Assembly (NCBI GenBank): GCA_036504675.1
Contig: DASXUT010000079.1
Coordinates: 1 to 47,500 of the forward strand
Origin: Bacillota bacterium
GTDB taxonomy: Bacteria > Bacillota > Sulfobacillia > JAJYWN01 > JAJZPE01
Direction: 5' to 3'
DNA length: 47,500 bases
Positions 15,825-25,441 of this stretch are shown here, one piece after another; positions within the stretch are counted from its first letter, which is position 1; each line of letters starts with the position of its first letter. The position numbers and the translations under genes were made by a program. The notes beneath the pieces are model-generated. The model saw only the letters and a program-made list of their open reading frames with translations, was not told where the DNA came from and did no database searches.

Positions 15825-17132
15825 ATGGATCTGAAGCTCGCCCCGGCGGGCGATTTTCTTGTGACCCGCCCGGCTGAGGGGGTCAGTTTTTACGGGCTCA
15901 AGGTGGACAAGTTCAAGACGGTCAACGTTAGCCTGTTCATCCACCGGCCCTTGACCAAAGAGACGGTCACGGCCACGGCCCTGGCTGCCCAGCTGCTCAA
16001 GCGCGGGACGGCCGGCTTTCCGTCAACCAGGGCCCTGACCATCCGGACCGAGGAGCTTTTCGGCGCCGACATCGGGGCCTTTGTCTCCAAGTACGGGGAA
16101 AGCCAATCGATCGGCATCTCCCTGGACGTCGTCGACCGGCGCTACGTGCCCGGCGGGGGTGACGTCCTGGCTGATGGCTTGGACCTACTGTTCGAGATGC
16201 TGGTCCGGCCGGCTACCGAGAATGGCGGCTTCGTCCCGTCCTATTTCCAGCAAGAGCGGGACAACCTCCGCCGGCGGATCGACGGGCTGATCAACGACAA
16301 GCAGCGGTACGCCCGTTTCCGCTGTCTTCAGGAGATGTGCCCCGACGAAGGTTACGGGCTCCTGGAATTGGGCCGCCCGGAGGACCTGCCCGCCCTCGAC
16401 CCAGTCGGCGTCTACACCCGATACCAGAGAATGGTGGCCGAGATGCCCATCGATATTCTGGCCGTCGGCGGCGTCGAGCCCTCCGAGATGGCCCGCCAGG
16501 TGGCCGAGCGGCTGCCGGGGGGGACCGGTGGCCGCCTCCCGATTCAGGCCACCGGGGCCAAGCCGCCTCCCCAGAAGGCCAGAGAGGTCATCGAGGAGCA
16601 GGACATCAAGCAGGGGAAGCTGGTCATGGGTTACCGGACCGGGATCACTCAGGCCGACCCCGACTTTCCCGCTCTCCTCGGCTACAACGGCGTCCTTGGC
16701 GGGTTCGTCCACTCAAAGCTGTTCCAGAACGTCCGCGAGCGGGCGGGCCTGGCCTACTATGCCCATTCGATGGTCAACGGGGCCAAGGGCTTCGTCGTCA
16801 TCGAGTCAGGCATTGAGCCGAAGGACTTCGACCGGGCCAGGGAGATCATCGACGCCCAATTGGCCGAGATTAGGCGCGGCGAGATCAGCGACTACGAGCT
16901 CGAATCGACCAGGAAGGCCTTGCAGAACGTCATCCGCCAGGGGCAAGACAACCCGTCCGACATGATCGCCGTGCAGCTCGCCGAGGTCAGGTCGGGACGT
17001 TTCATGACCTCCGCCGAACGGCTCAGGCGGACCGAGGCGGTCGGCAAGAAAGACATCATCCGGATCGCCGAGCGGGTCGTCCCGGACACGGTCTACTTCC
17101 TCCGCGGACGGGAAGGGGGCGGCCAGGCATGA
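15825..17132 (+). CDS. ymfF: M16-family peptidase-like protein YmfF (no zinc motif)
   Basis: A 435-residue M16 (insulinase/processing peptidase) family protein. ATG 15825 is chosen because GGGAGG lies 7 nt upstream. It lacks the HxxEH zinc motif where it should occur (ALAAQLLKRGTAGFPSTRAL), so it is probably the non-catalytic half of a two-subunit enzyme. This is the usual state of YmfF, while its partner YmfH keeps the motif. The second M16 domain is recognisable (VRERAGLAYYAHSMVNGAKG, about residue 306). The stop overlaps the ymfH start by 4 nt (ATGA), a sign of coupled translation and of a 1:1 complex. Confidence 0.88.
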   Translation: MDLKLAPAGDFLVTRPAEGVSFYGLKVDKFKTVNVSLFIHRPLTKETVTATALAAQLLKRGTAGFPSTRALTIRTEELFGADIGAFVSKYGESQSIGISLDVVDRRYVPGGGDVLADGLDLLFEMLVRPATENGGFVPSYFQQERDNLRRRIDGLINDKQRYARFRCLQEMCPDEGYGLLELGRPEDLPALDPVGVYTRYQRMVAEMPIDILAVGGVEPSEMARQVAERLPGGTGGRLPIQATGAKPPPQKAREVIEEQDIKQGKLVMGYRTGITQADPDFPALLGYNGVLGGFVHSKLFQNVRERAGLAYYAHSMVNGAKGFVVIESGIEPKDFDRAREIIDAQLAEIRRGEISDYELESTRKALQNVIRQGQDNPSDMIAVQLAEVRSGRFMTSAERLRRTEAVGKKDIIRIAERVVPDTVYFLRGREGGGQA

Positions 17133-18460
17133 ACCTTCAACGATGCGAATATCCGGCCCTGGGGGAGACGGTCTACGCGGCCACCACCGGTGACGGGTTG
17201 CGGGTTTACGTCATGCCCAAGCCGGGCTACCACAAGAAGTATGCCACCTACGCCACCCACTACGGATCGGTCGACAGCCACTTCCGGGCCTCCGGGGCGG
17301 CCGAAGCCACCCGGGTCCCCGACGGGATCGCCCACTTCCTCGAGCACAAGTTGTTCGAGAAGCCGGAAGGTAACGTCTTCGATCGCTTCGCCGAACTTGG
17401 CGCGATGACCAACGCCTTCACCACCTACACATCGACGAGCTATCTCTGCTCGACCACGGAGAAGTTCCCGGAGTGCCTGGATCTCTTGGTCAACTTCGTC
17501 CGGCGGCCCTATTTCACCGATGAAAGCGTGGCCAAAGAGAAGGGGATCATCGGCCAGGAGATCCGGATGTACGAAGACAGCCCGCAGTGGAGGGTCCGCG
17601 ACAACCTCCTGACCGCTCTTTACCAACGCCACCCCGTCCGGATCAACATTGCCGGGACGGTCGAATCCATCGAGGGGATCACCAAGGACCTCCTTTACCA
17701 GTGCTATGGCACCTTCTACCGGCCCGACAACATGATCCTCTTCATCACCGGGGACGTCGACCCGGCCTGGGCCATCGACCATGTGGTCGGCCGGGCGACG
17801 GTCGACCGGCCGGCCGGCCCCGGCGGGTCGGCCCCGGAGGGCGGCATCGAGCGCCTCTTCCCCGACGAGCCGCCCTCGGTCAATCAGCACCTGATTGAGG
17901 AGGGCATGGCCGTGGCCGTCCCCCTCATCCTGGTCGGGTTCAAGGACCGGGATATCGGCTACGACGGGCCGCGCCTCCTGGAGAAGACCGTCTACCTGGA
18001 GACCGTCCTTGACGGCCTGCTGGGACGCAGTTCGGCCATATACGAGTCGCTCTATCAGGACGGCCTGATCGACGAGCGGTTCTCCTTCGGTTATGAGGGC
18101 GAGCGGGACTACGGCTACGTCGTCGTCGGCGGGGAATCCCCCGATCCCGACCGGCTGCGCGACCGCCTCGCCGAAGCCCTCGGGCGGGCCCGGACGGACG
18201 GGATCGACCCGGCCACCTTCGAGCGGACTCGACGCAAGCTCAGCGGGGGGTTCATCGCCGGGTTCAATTCCCCCGAGTTCGCCGCCCACAACTTCACCCT
18301 TTTCCGCTTCAAGGACGTGGACATCTTCGACTACCTGACGGCCCTCGAACGGGTCGACCTGGATGGGGCCAACCGGCGGCTCCGGGAGGTCCTGGACCCT
18401 TCGGCCTTCGCCGTCTCCATCATCAGACCGAAGGATTCCCCGCCCGGGCGTAGAAGATAG
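17129..18460 (+). CDS. ymfH: M16-family zinc peptidase YmfH
   Basis: A 443-residue catalytic partner of YmfF. The inverted zinc motif HFLEH is at about residues 69-73, with the distal Glu in QEIRMYEDSP (about 146), so the active site is complete. The N-terminal block GLRVYVMPKPGYHKKYATYA is typical of YmfH. In B. subtilis ymfF and ymfH are also adjacent, followed there by ymfI and later genes. Here a flavin reductase and hut genes follow instead. Related paired M16 proteins process peptides, but the natural substrate of YmfFH is not established. Confidence 0.92.
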   Translation: MNLQRCEYPALGETVYAATTGDGLRVYVMPKPGYHKKYATYATHYGSVDSHFRASGAAEATRVPDGIAHFLEHKLFEKPEGNVFDRFAELGAMTNAFTTYTSTSYLCSTTEKFPECLDLLVNFVRRPYFTDESVAKEKGIIGQEIRMYEDSPQWRVRDNLLTALYQRHPVRINIAGTVESIEGITKDLLYQCYGTFYRPDNMILFITGDVDPAWAIDHVVGRATVDRPAGPGGSAPEGGIERLFPDEPPSVNQHLIEEGMAVAVPLILVGFKDRDIGYDGPRLLEKTVYLETVLDGLLGRSSAIYESLYQDGLIDERFSFGYEGERDYGYVVVGGESPDPDRLRDRLAEALGRARTDGIDPATFERTRRKLSGGFIAGFNSPEFAAHNFTLFRFKDVDIFDYLTALERVDLDGANRRLREVLDPSAFAVSIIRPKDSPPGRRR

Positions 18461-18481
18461 TCGCCGAAGGGAAGTGCTGCC

Positions 18482-19042
18482 ATGACCAGGCTGAGCCTCA
18501 AGCCGGCCACGTCGCTCTATCCGCAGCCGGCGGTGATGGTCACCGCCGGTGATTTCGAAGCGGCCAAGAACATCATCACCCTGGCCTGGGTGGGGGTCGC
18601 CTGTTCAGATCCGCCGATGGTGACCATCGGGGTCCGCCCGGAGCGATTCACCTACCGGATGATCAAGGACGGTGGGGAATTCGTCATCAACATCCCCAGC
18701 GCCGGTCTGGTCAGGGCGGTGGACATCTGCGGAAACACCTCGGGCAAGACGACCGACAAATTCAAGCTGACCGGACTCACCGCCATCAAGGCCCAGAAGG
18801 TCAAGGCGCCGGCCATCGCCGAGTGCCCGGTCAACCTCGAATGCGAGGTCCGCGGGTTCCATCACCTGGGTTCCCACGACCTCTTCATCGGGGAGGTCGT
18901 CAACATCACCGCCGACGACGCGGTCCTTGACCAGCACGGGCATCTGGACCTCGGCAAGATCGATCCGCTCGCCTACGGCGGGGGTGATTACTGGTCGCTC
19001 GGGCGACGGCTGGGAGTATACGGCTTCAGCAAGAAATCCTGA
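18482..19042 (+). CDS. flavin reductase-like (FMN-binding split-barrel) protein
   Basis: A 186-residue protein of the flavin reductase/flavoredoxin family. The signature runs from PAVMVTAGD through NIITLAWVGVACSDPPMVTI to FTYRMIKDGGEFVINIPS, and CGNTSGKTTDKF (about 80-91) is the characteristic Cys-Gly-x-x-S-G-x-x-xDK block of flavoredoxin types. It binds FMN and probably carries electrons or reduces flavin with NAD(P)H. AAGGGAAG precedes ATG 18482. It ends just before a strong terminator, so it is probably the last gene of the peptidase cluster. Confidence 0.85.
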   Translation: MTRLSLKPATSLYPQPAVMVTAGDFEAAKNIITLAWVGVACSDPPMVTIGVRPERFTYRMIKDGGEFVINIPSAGLVRAVDICGNTSGKTTDKFKLTGLTAIKAQKVKAPAIAECPVNLECEVRGFHHLGSHDLFIGEVVNITADDAVLDQHGHLDLGKIDPLAYGGGDYWSLGRRLGVYGFSKKS

Positions 19043-19072
19043 CCGGGTCATGGGTCCGGGAGGCAAAACCCC

Positions 19073-19097
19073 GAGAAGGCGGGAGCCTTCTCTTTTT
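19073..19097 (+). terminator. terminator/attenuator directly before hutH
   Basis: GAGAAGGC (19073-19080), loop GGGA, GCCTTCTC (19085-19092), then TTTTT. The U-tract ends only 14 nt before the hutH ATG, and the hutH ribosome site (AGGGAAG, 19101-19107) lies between. No promoter is visible between this hairpin and hutH. Confidence 0.85.
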
Positions 19098-19111
19098 GTG
19101 AGGGAAGAGAC

Positions 19112-20683
19112 ATGGACCGCGCCGTCCTGATCGATGGTCATTCGCTCAACCTGGCCCAGGTCGAACGGGTCGCATCGGGCCGGGCCGAGGTGGCCCTGGC
19201 TCCAGGGGCCCGAGAGTCGCTCGAGACTGCCCGGGCGGTCGTCGACGGGATCCTCCGTTCAGGGTCGGTGGTCTATGGAGTGACCACCGGCTTCGGCCGT
19301 TTTTGCGATGTCGTCATCCCCCCGGAGGACGTTGCCCGCCTGCAGCGCAACCTCATCGTCAGCCACGCCGCCGGGGTCGGCGAACCCTTCTCCGAACCGG
19401 TTGTCCGGGCAATGCTCCTCCTCCGCTCCAACGCCCTTACCCGCGGCCACTCGGGGGTCCGCCCGGCGGTCGTCGAGACCCTCCTTGGGATGCTCAATCG
19501 GGGGGTCATCCCGGTCGTTCCTCAGAAGGGTTCCCTCGGGGCCAGCGGAGACCTGGCCCCCCTGGCCCATCTGGCCCTGGTGCCGCTCGGGATGGGGGAG
19601 GCCACCTTCGGTGGTCGGCGGCTGCCCGGGGCCGAGGCCATGGCGGCCGCCGGTCTCGACCCGTTAGTCCTCGAGGCCAAGGAAGGGCTGGCGTTGATCA
19701 ACGGGACCCAGGCCATGACCGCCGTGGGTGCCCTGACCCTGCGCCGCGGGACCCGTCTGGCTGTCCTGGCCGACGCCATCGGGGCCCTGAGCCTGGAGGC
19801 CCTGCGCGGGATCCCGGCCGCCTTCGACCCGCGCCTGCAGGCCGTCCGCGGCCACCCGGGCCAGGAGGCCAGCGCTGAGACTCTCCGCCGGGTCCTCGAA
19901 GGGAGCCGTCTCACCACCCGGCCGGGCGAGCTGAGGGTCCAGGACGCCTACGCCCTTCGTTGCATGCCCCAGGTCCATGGGGCCAGTCGCGACGCCCTGG
20001 GCTACGCGACCGAGGTCGTCACCAGGGAGGCCAACGCGGCCACCGACAACCCGCTGATCTTCGTCGACGACGGGGCGGTCATCTCCGGGGGCAATTTCCA
20101 CGGCCAGCCGGTCGCCCTGGCCATGGACTTCGCCGGGATCGCCCTGGCCGAACTGGGGAGCATCGCCGAGCGGCGGCTGGAGCGGATGGTCAATCCACAC
20201 CTGAGTGGCCTGCCGGCCTTCCTGACCCGGAAGGGCGGCCTCAATTCCGGCTTTATGCTGGCCCAGTACACCGCGGCGGCGCTGGTTTCCGAGGACAAGC
20301 TCCTGGCCTCGCCGGCCTCGGTGGATTCCATCCCGTCGTCGGCCAATCAAGAGGACCACGTCAGCATGGGGACCATCGCCGCCCGGAAGGCGGCGGCGAT
20401 CCTCGACAACCTCGAGACCATCCTGGCCATCGAGCTCCTCTGCGCGGCCCAAGCCGTCGACCTGGCCGTCGAACAGACCGCCGGGGCGGTCGGCCGGTCG
20501 GCCGAGGACTCCCTTGGCCGCGGGACGAAGGCCCTTTACCGCCTGGTCCGCGAACGACTGGCCCCGCTCGACGAGGACCGGGTCCTGGCTTCCGACTTCG
20601 AGGTCGTCCGGGCGATGGTTGGCCGGGGCGAGGCTTATCAAGCCCTGACAGACGCGGGCATTGCCGCCGTCGATGAGGCATAG
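19112..20683 (+). CDS. hutH: histidine ammonia-lyase
   Basis: The first step of histidine breakdown: L-histidine to urocanate and ammonia. It is 523 residues, close to the usual ~510. The MIO cofactor forms from Ala-Ser-Gly in [17 protein letters not shown] (about residues 140-156). The catalytic-loop Tyr is in [13 protein letters not shown] (about 50-62), and ATDNPLIF and QEDHVSM are also conserved. It lies 20 nt upstream of hutU in the same direction. The attenuator-like hairpin just before it suggests that read-through is regulated. Confidence 0.96.
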   Translation: MDRAVLIDGHSLNLAQVERVASGRAEVALAPGARESLETARAVVDGILRSGSVVYGVTTGFGRFCDVVIPPEDVARLQRNLIVSHAAGVGEPFSEPVVRAMLLLRSNALTRGHSGVRPAVVETLLGMLNRGVIPVVPQKGSLGASGDLAPLAHLALVPLGMGEATFGGRRLPGAEAMAAAGLDPLVLEAKEGLALINGTQAMTAVGALTLRRGTRLAVLADAIGALSLEALRGIPAAFDPRLQAVRGHPGQEASAETLRRVLEGSRLTTRPGELRVQDAYALRCMPQVHGASRDALGYATEVVTREANAATDNPLIFVDDGAVISGGNFHGQPVALAMDFAGIALAELGSIAERRLERMVNPHLSGLPAFLTRKGGLNSGFMLAQYTAAALVSEDKLLASPASVDSIPSSANQEDHVSMGTIAARKAAAILDNLETILAIELLCAAQAVDLAVEQTAGAVGRSAEDSLGRGTKALYRLVRERLAPLDEDRVLASDFEVVRAMVGRGEAYQALTDAGIAAVDEA

Positions 20684-20703
20684 ACATTGAGGGAGGCAGC
20701 CAC

Positions 20704-22353
<1,650 letters not shown>

Positions 22354-22419
22354 GGGACCGCTCCCACCGGGGTCAGCCAGACCGGTCTGGGACCGCGGCC
22401 CCGGTGAGGAGGAGCAGCC

Positions 22420-23544
22420 TTGCCGACCAAGCTCATCAGGCGGCCGGGACTTTTCGTCATCGCCGTCGTCGGTCTGGCCCTGGCCTTCGGCCTTAGTTTC
22501 GGCCGGATCGAGCGGGTCCTGACCCGGACGCCGGAGGTAGTCGTTTCCGGGGGGTGGGGAGCCGCTTCCGGGGACTTCGGCCGCGACCAGGCACCGGACG
22601 GGCGTGTCTTCGGCCCGCGCAGCTTCGCCCTGGACGGCGAGGGCCAGGTCTACGTGGCCGACAGCGCCAACCACCGGGTCAAGAAGTACAGCCCCGAAGG
22701 GAGGCTGGTTCTTCAATTCCCGGTGGGTGAGGGTCTCGGCTACGAACCCTCCCTGGACGACCTGGCGGTGGCTGTCGACGGCTCGATCTACCTGGCCGAC
22801 AACTCCCGTGGGGTGGTCCTGAAGTACGATCAGGACGGTCGGCCTCAAGCGACCATCGAGGTCAAGCGGGCTGGGCCGGCCGCTTCCCTATGGCGGGTCG
22901 AAGCCCTGGTGCCGGCCGACCAAGGCGGCATCTACGTCCTGGGGGTGGCCATGGCCAAGGATGGCTACGTCGGAACGATCAGCCTTTACTCTGGCCGGGG
23001 GACCGTCCTGGCCACCCCGGCCAAAGTCGCCCTGGACACGAACGGTCGGCCGCGGGCCGGGACGGCGGGAGGCCCCGACGGACCGATCGAAGGCTTCGTG
23101 CCCCTCGGGCGGGGCGCGGTGGCCGTCATGACCGCCGGCCGGACCCCCTTCCAAAGGCGTTTCTTCATCCAGTCGGAGGACGGCCGGACCGTCGAGTCCT
23201 TCCTCCACGAGAGCACCACTTTCATCGAGACCGCCATCCTGTTAGGGGCGGACGGGAACGGTTGCCTGTACCTCGGCACGGACCTCGGCCTTCCGGACGG
23301 CCGGGTGGTCAAGATCGGTCCGGACGGCCGGGTTCAGGAAGTGATTGACCCGGCCGCCGGAGCGTTGAGTGAGTCCGACCCGGCCACGCTGGTGGCCGGA
23401 CGGATCGACGCCCGCGGTCGGCTCTACCTTGTCCGGGTGACCGCGTCCGGGTTCTCCATCGTCCGGTCGACCCCCAACTCCCACCTGATCCTGCGGTCGC
23501 CTTTCCGGCCGACAACCGGCGAGGACGAGGGTTCGCCCAGATAG
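22420..23544 (+). CDS. membrane-anchored NHL-type beta-propeller protein
   Basis: A 374-residue protein with a TTG start behind GAGGAGGAGC. One N-terminal membrane segment or uncleaved signal (about 9-27, FVIAVVGLALAFGLSFG) is followed by NHL repeats with the pattern FALDGEGQVYVADSANHRVKKYSPEGRL (split here only for reading: VYVADS-NHRVKKY at about 86, IYLADN-RGVVLKYDQDG at about 124). Weaker blades continue to the C-terminus. It is probably extracytoplasmic and binds a protein or ligand; no catalytic residues are evident. It sits inside the hut cluster between hutU and hutI, which is not a usual place. Its role in histidine use is unknown. Confidence 0.75.
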   Translation: MPTKLIRRPGLFVIAVVGLALAFGLSFGRIERVLTRTPEVVVSGGWGAASGDFGRDQAPDGRVFGPRSFALDGEGQVYVADSANHRVKKYSPEGRLVLQFPVGEGLGYEPSLDDLAVAVDGSIYLADNSRGVVLKYDQDGRPQATIEVKRAGPAASLWRVEALVPADQGGIYVLGVAMAKDGYVGTISLYSGRGTVLATPAKVALDTNGRPRAGTAGGPDGPIEGFVPLGRGAVAVMTAGRTPFQRRFFIQSEDGRTVESFLHESTTFIETAILLGADGNGCLYLGTDLGLPDGRVVKIGPDGRVQEVIDPAAGALSESDPATLVAGRIDARGRLYLVRVTASGFSIVRSTPNSHLILRSPFRPTTGEDEGSPR

Positions 23545-23668
23545 GCCCGCCGGGCATGGGCGGCGGGCCCCGGCTTGAATGGGTTCACCAGTCCCTTCCA
23601 TGGATTAGCGGCGACGGGTAGGACAAGCACCGACAAACACCGTCGCCGTCGAGGTGGAGGAGGAGCAT

Positions 23669-25096
23669 ATGGCGGAGGCAAAGCGGAGCGAGCCGATCGA
23701 TCTGGTCCTGAAGGGCGCTTCCGAGGTCCTGACGATGGCCGGGGACGAGCCCGACGAACGGGGGCTAGGTGTGGTCAAGGGCGGGACGGTCCTGGTGAGC
23801 GAGGGGAAGGTGGTGGCCGTCGGCGACTACCATCAATTGGCGGCCGAGTACGACCTCTCGGGGGCCGAGGTCATCCCGGTGGACGGCCAGGTCGTCACTC
23901 CCGGGCTCGTCGATCCCCATACCCACCTGGTCTTCGCCGGGTCAAGGGAGGACGAGTTCGCCCGGAGGATCGCCGGAGCGACCTACTCGGAGATCGCCGA
24001 ATCCGGTGGGGGCATCATCCGGACCGTCCAGGACACCCGGGCGGCCGGCGAGGACGAGTTGTACACCCAAGCGGCCCTGAACCTCGAGAAGATGATCCTG
24101 GGCGGGGCGACAACGGTTGAAGTGAAGAGCGGTTACGGGCTGACCCTGGAGGACGAGATGAAGCTCCTCCGGGTGGCCAACCGCTTGCGTTCGGAGGCTC
24201 CGATCGAGGTGGTCCCCACCTTCTTGGGAGCCCATGAGGTGCCGCCGGAGTTTGAAGGAAAAAGCGCAAAGTACGTCGAACTAGTGGCTCGCGTCATGGT
24301 CCCAGAAGTAGCCCGTAGCGGGCTGGCTGAGTTCTGTGACGTTTTCTGCGAAAAGGGAGTCTTCTCCGTGGAGGACTCCCGCCAGATCCTCGAGGAAGCC
24401 AAGAAGCACGGCCTCCTGCCGAAGCTGCATGCGGATGAATTGGGCCCCTTCGGCGGGGCCGAACTGGCCGCCGAGGTCGGCGCGGTCTCCGCCGACCACT
24501 TGCTTTATTCCTCCGAGGCCGGTTTGGAGGCCATGGCCAAGGCCGGGACCGTCGCCGTGCTGCTCCCCGGGACCCCTTTCACCCTGCTCCTCGATCGACA
24601 GGCCCGGGCCAGGGAGATGCTTCGGCGGGGCGTCACGGTCGCCGTCGCCACCGATTTCAATCCCGGGACAAGCCCGATCCCATCGATGGAGGTGGTCCTC
24701 GGGCTGGCTTGTCGCCTGCTCCGACTGACCCCGGGCGAAGCCCTCCGGGCCGCGACCCGGGGGTCGGCCATGGCCCTCCGGCGGGGGGACGTCATTGGCC
24801 GCCTCACCCCAGGCATGCGGGCGGACCTCGTGGTTTGGGACGTTCCGAGTCACGCTTCCATCCCCTACTACTTCGGTGCCAACTTAGTCCGGCACGTCAT
24901 CGCCGGCGGGAAAGTGGTCGTCTGGAATGGAAGACTGGAGCCAGAGGCCAGATTACTCCCGGAGGAGGATGAAGGCGGCGTTCCGGCGGGAGCCCCGGCG
25001 GCCAGGCCGAGGAGCTGGAAGACCACGCTGACGTTCTTTCTCATCGCGGCCCTTCTGGGCCTCTTGACCAGGTGGGCTTGCCAGGGTCCACGATAG
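23669..25096 (+). CDS. hutI: imidazolonepropionase with C-terminal membrane segment
   Basis: The third step: hydrolysis of imidazolone propionate to N-formimino-L-glutamate. It is 475 residues from ATG 23669, with GGAGGAGGA just before. The metal-binding DPHTHLVFAG is at about residues 82-91. GAHEVPPEF and CDVFCEKGVFS are typical of HutI, and the ligand His in LHADELG (about 254) and Asp in ATDFNPG (about 329) are present. A normal HutI ends near residue 415-420. Here an acidic linker (EEDEGG...) leads to a basic RPRSWK and a hydrophobic stretch (about 451-468, TLTFFLIAALLGLLTRWA), which looks like a tail anchor in the membrane. No hutG or FTCD gene is in the window. Confidence 0.93.
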   Translation: MAEAKRSEPIDLVLKGASEVLTMAGDEPDERGLGVVKGGTVLVSEGKVVAVGDYHQLAAEYDLSGAEVIPVDGQVVTPGLVDPHTHLVFAGSREDEFARRIAGATYSEIAESGGGIIRTVQDTRAAGEDELYTQAALNLEKMILGGATTVEVKSGYGLTLEDEMKLLRVANRLRSEAPIEVVPTFLGAHEVPPEFEGKSAKYVELVARVMVPEVARSGLAEFCDVFCEKGVFSVEDSRQILEEAKKHGLLPKLHADELGPFGGAELAAEVGAVSADHLLYSSEAGLEAMAKAGTVAVLLPGTPFTLLLDRQARAREMLRRGVTVAVATDFNPGTSPIPSMEVVLGLACRLLRLTPGEALRAATRGSAMALRRGDVIGRLTPGMRADLVVWDVPSHASIPYYFGANLVRHVIAGGKVVVWNGRLEPEARLLPEEDEGGVPAGAPAARPRSWKTTLTFFLIAALLGLLTRWACQGPR

Positions 25097-25441
25097 TTCA
25101 TCCCTTGGTCTCCGTTTTTTGCGGGGATTGCAGTTTCCGCTTGGGACCGCAGGATTGCCAGCCTTGACGCGGTACAGACGGGGGGATGACATGGAGTAGC
25201 CCGGATCGCTGGTCGAAGACGCCCCGCCCCAATCACCAATCTACTACACGCCCCCGAGCGGACCGCCTGACGCCCACTCTTCTCGAAGCCATCGCTGCGA
25301 CGGTCTCTGCCTCTTCACATAAAGGCACCCATTCGCGCTCGAGAGGTAAGTGAAGCAGACCATGCGTCCAGGGGAGCGGAAACCGCGGCCGATCGGCCGC
25401 GGACACCCCACAGCTGCAAGGACAAGGAGTGAAAACGATCA
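25097..25441. other. 345-bp spacer before fhs with a 20-bp perfect palindrome
   Basis: No gene is supported here. The spacer contains the perfect palindrome CCGCGGCCGATCGGCCGCGG at 25383-25402, about 40 nt before the fhs start. As RNA it is an 8-bp stem with a GATC loop but without a U-tract. TTGACG (25164-25169) with TGACAT 17 nt later is a poor promoter candidate. GGGGAGCGG at 25373-25381 recalls part of the ZTP riboswitch, which often precedes fhs, but the other conserved parts were not found. AAGGAG at 25424-25429 is the fhs ribosome site. Confidence 0.5.

Noticed and set aside
25360-25441. ZTP (pfl) riboswitch before fhs
   Set aside because: Only GGGGAGCG resembles the motif. The conserved 5' ACTGGCG and 3' CGCCTGGGC parts were not found.
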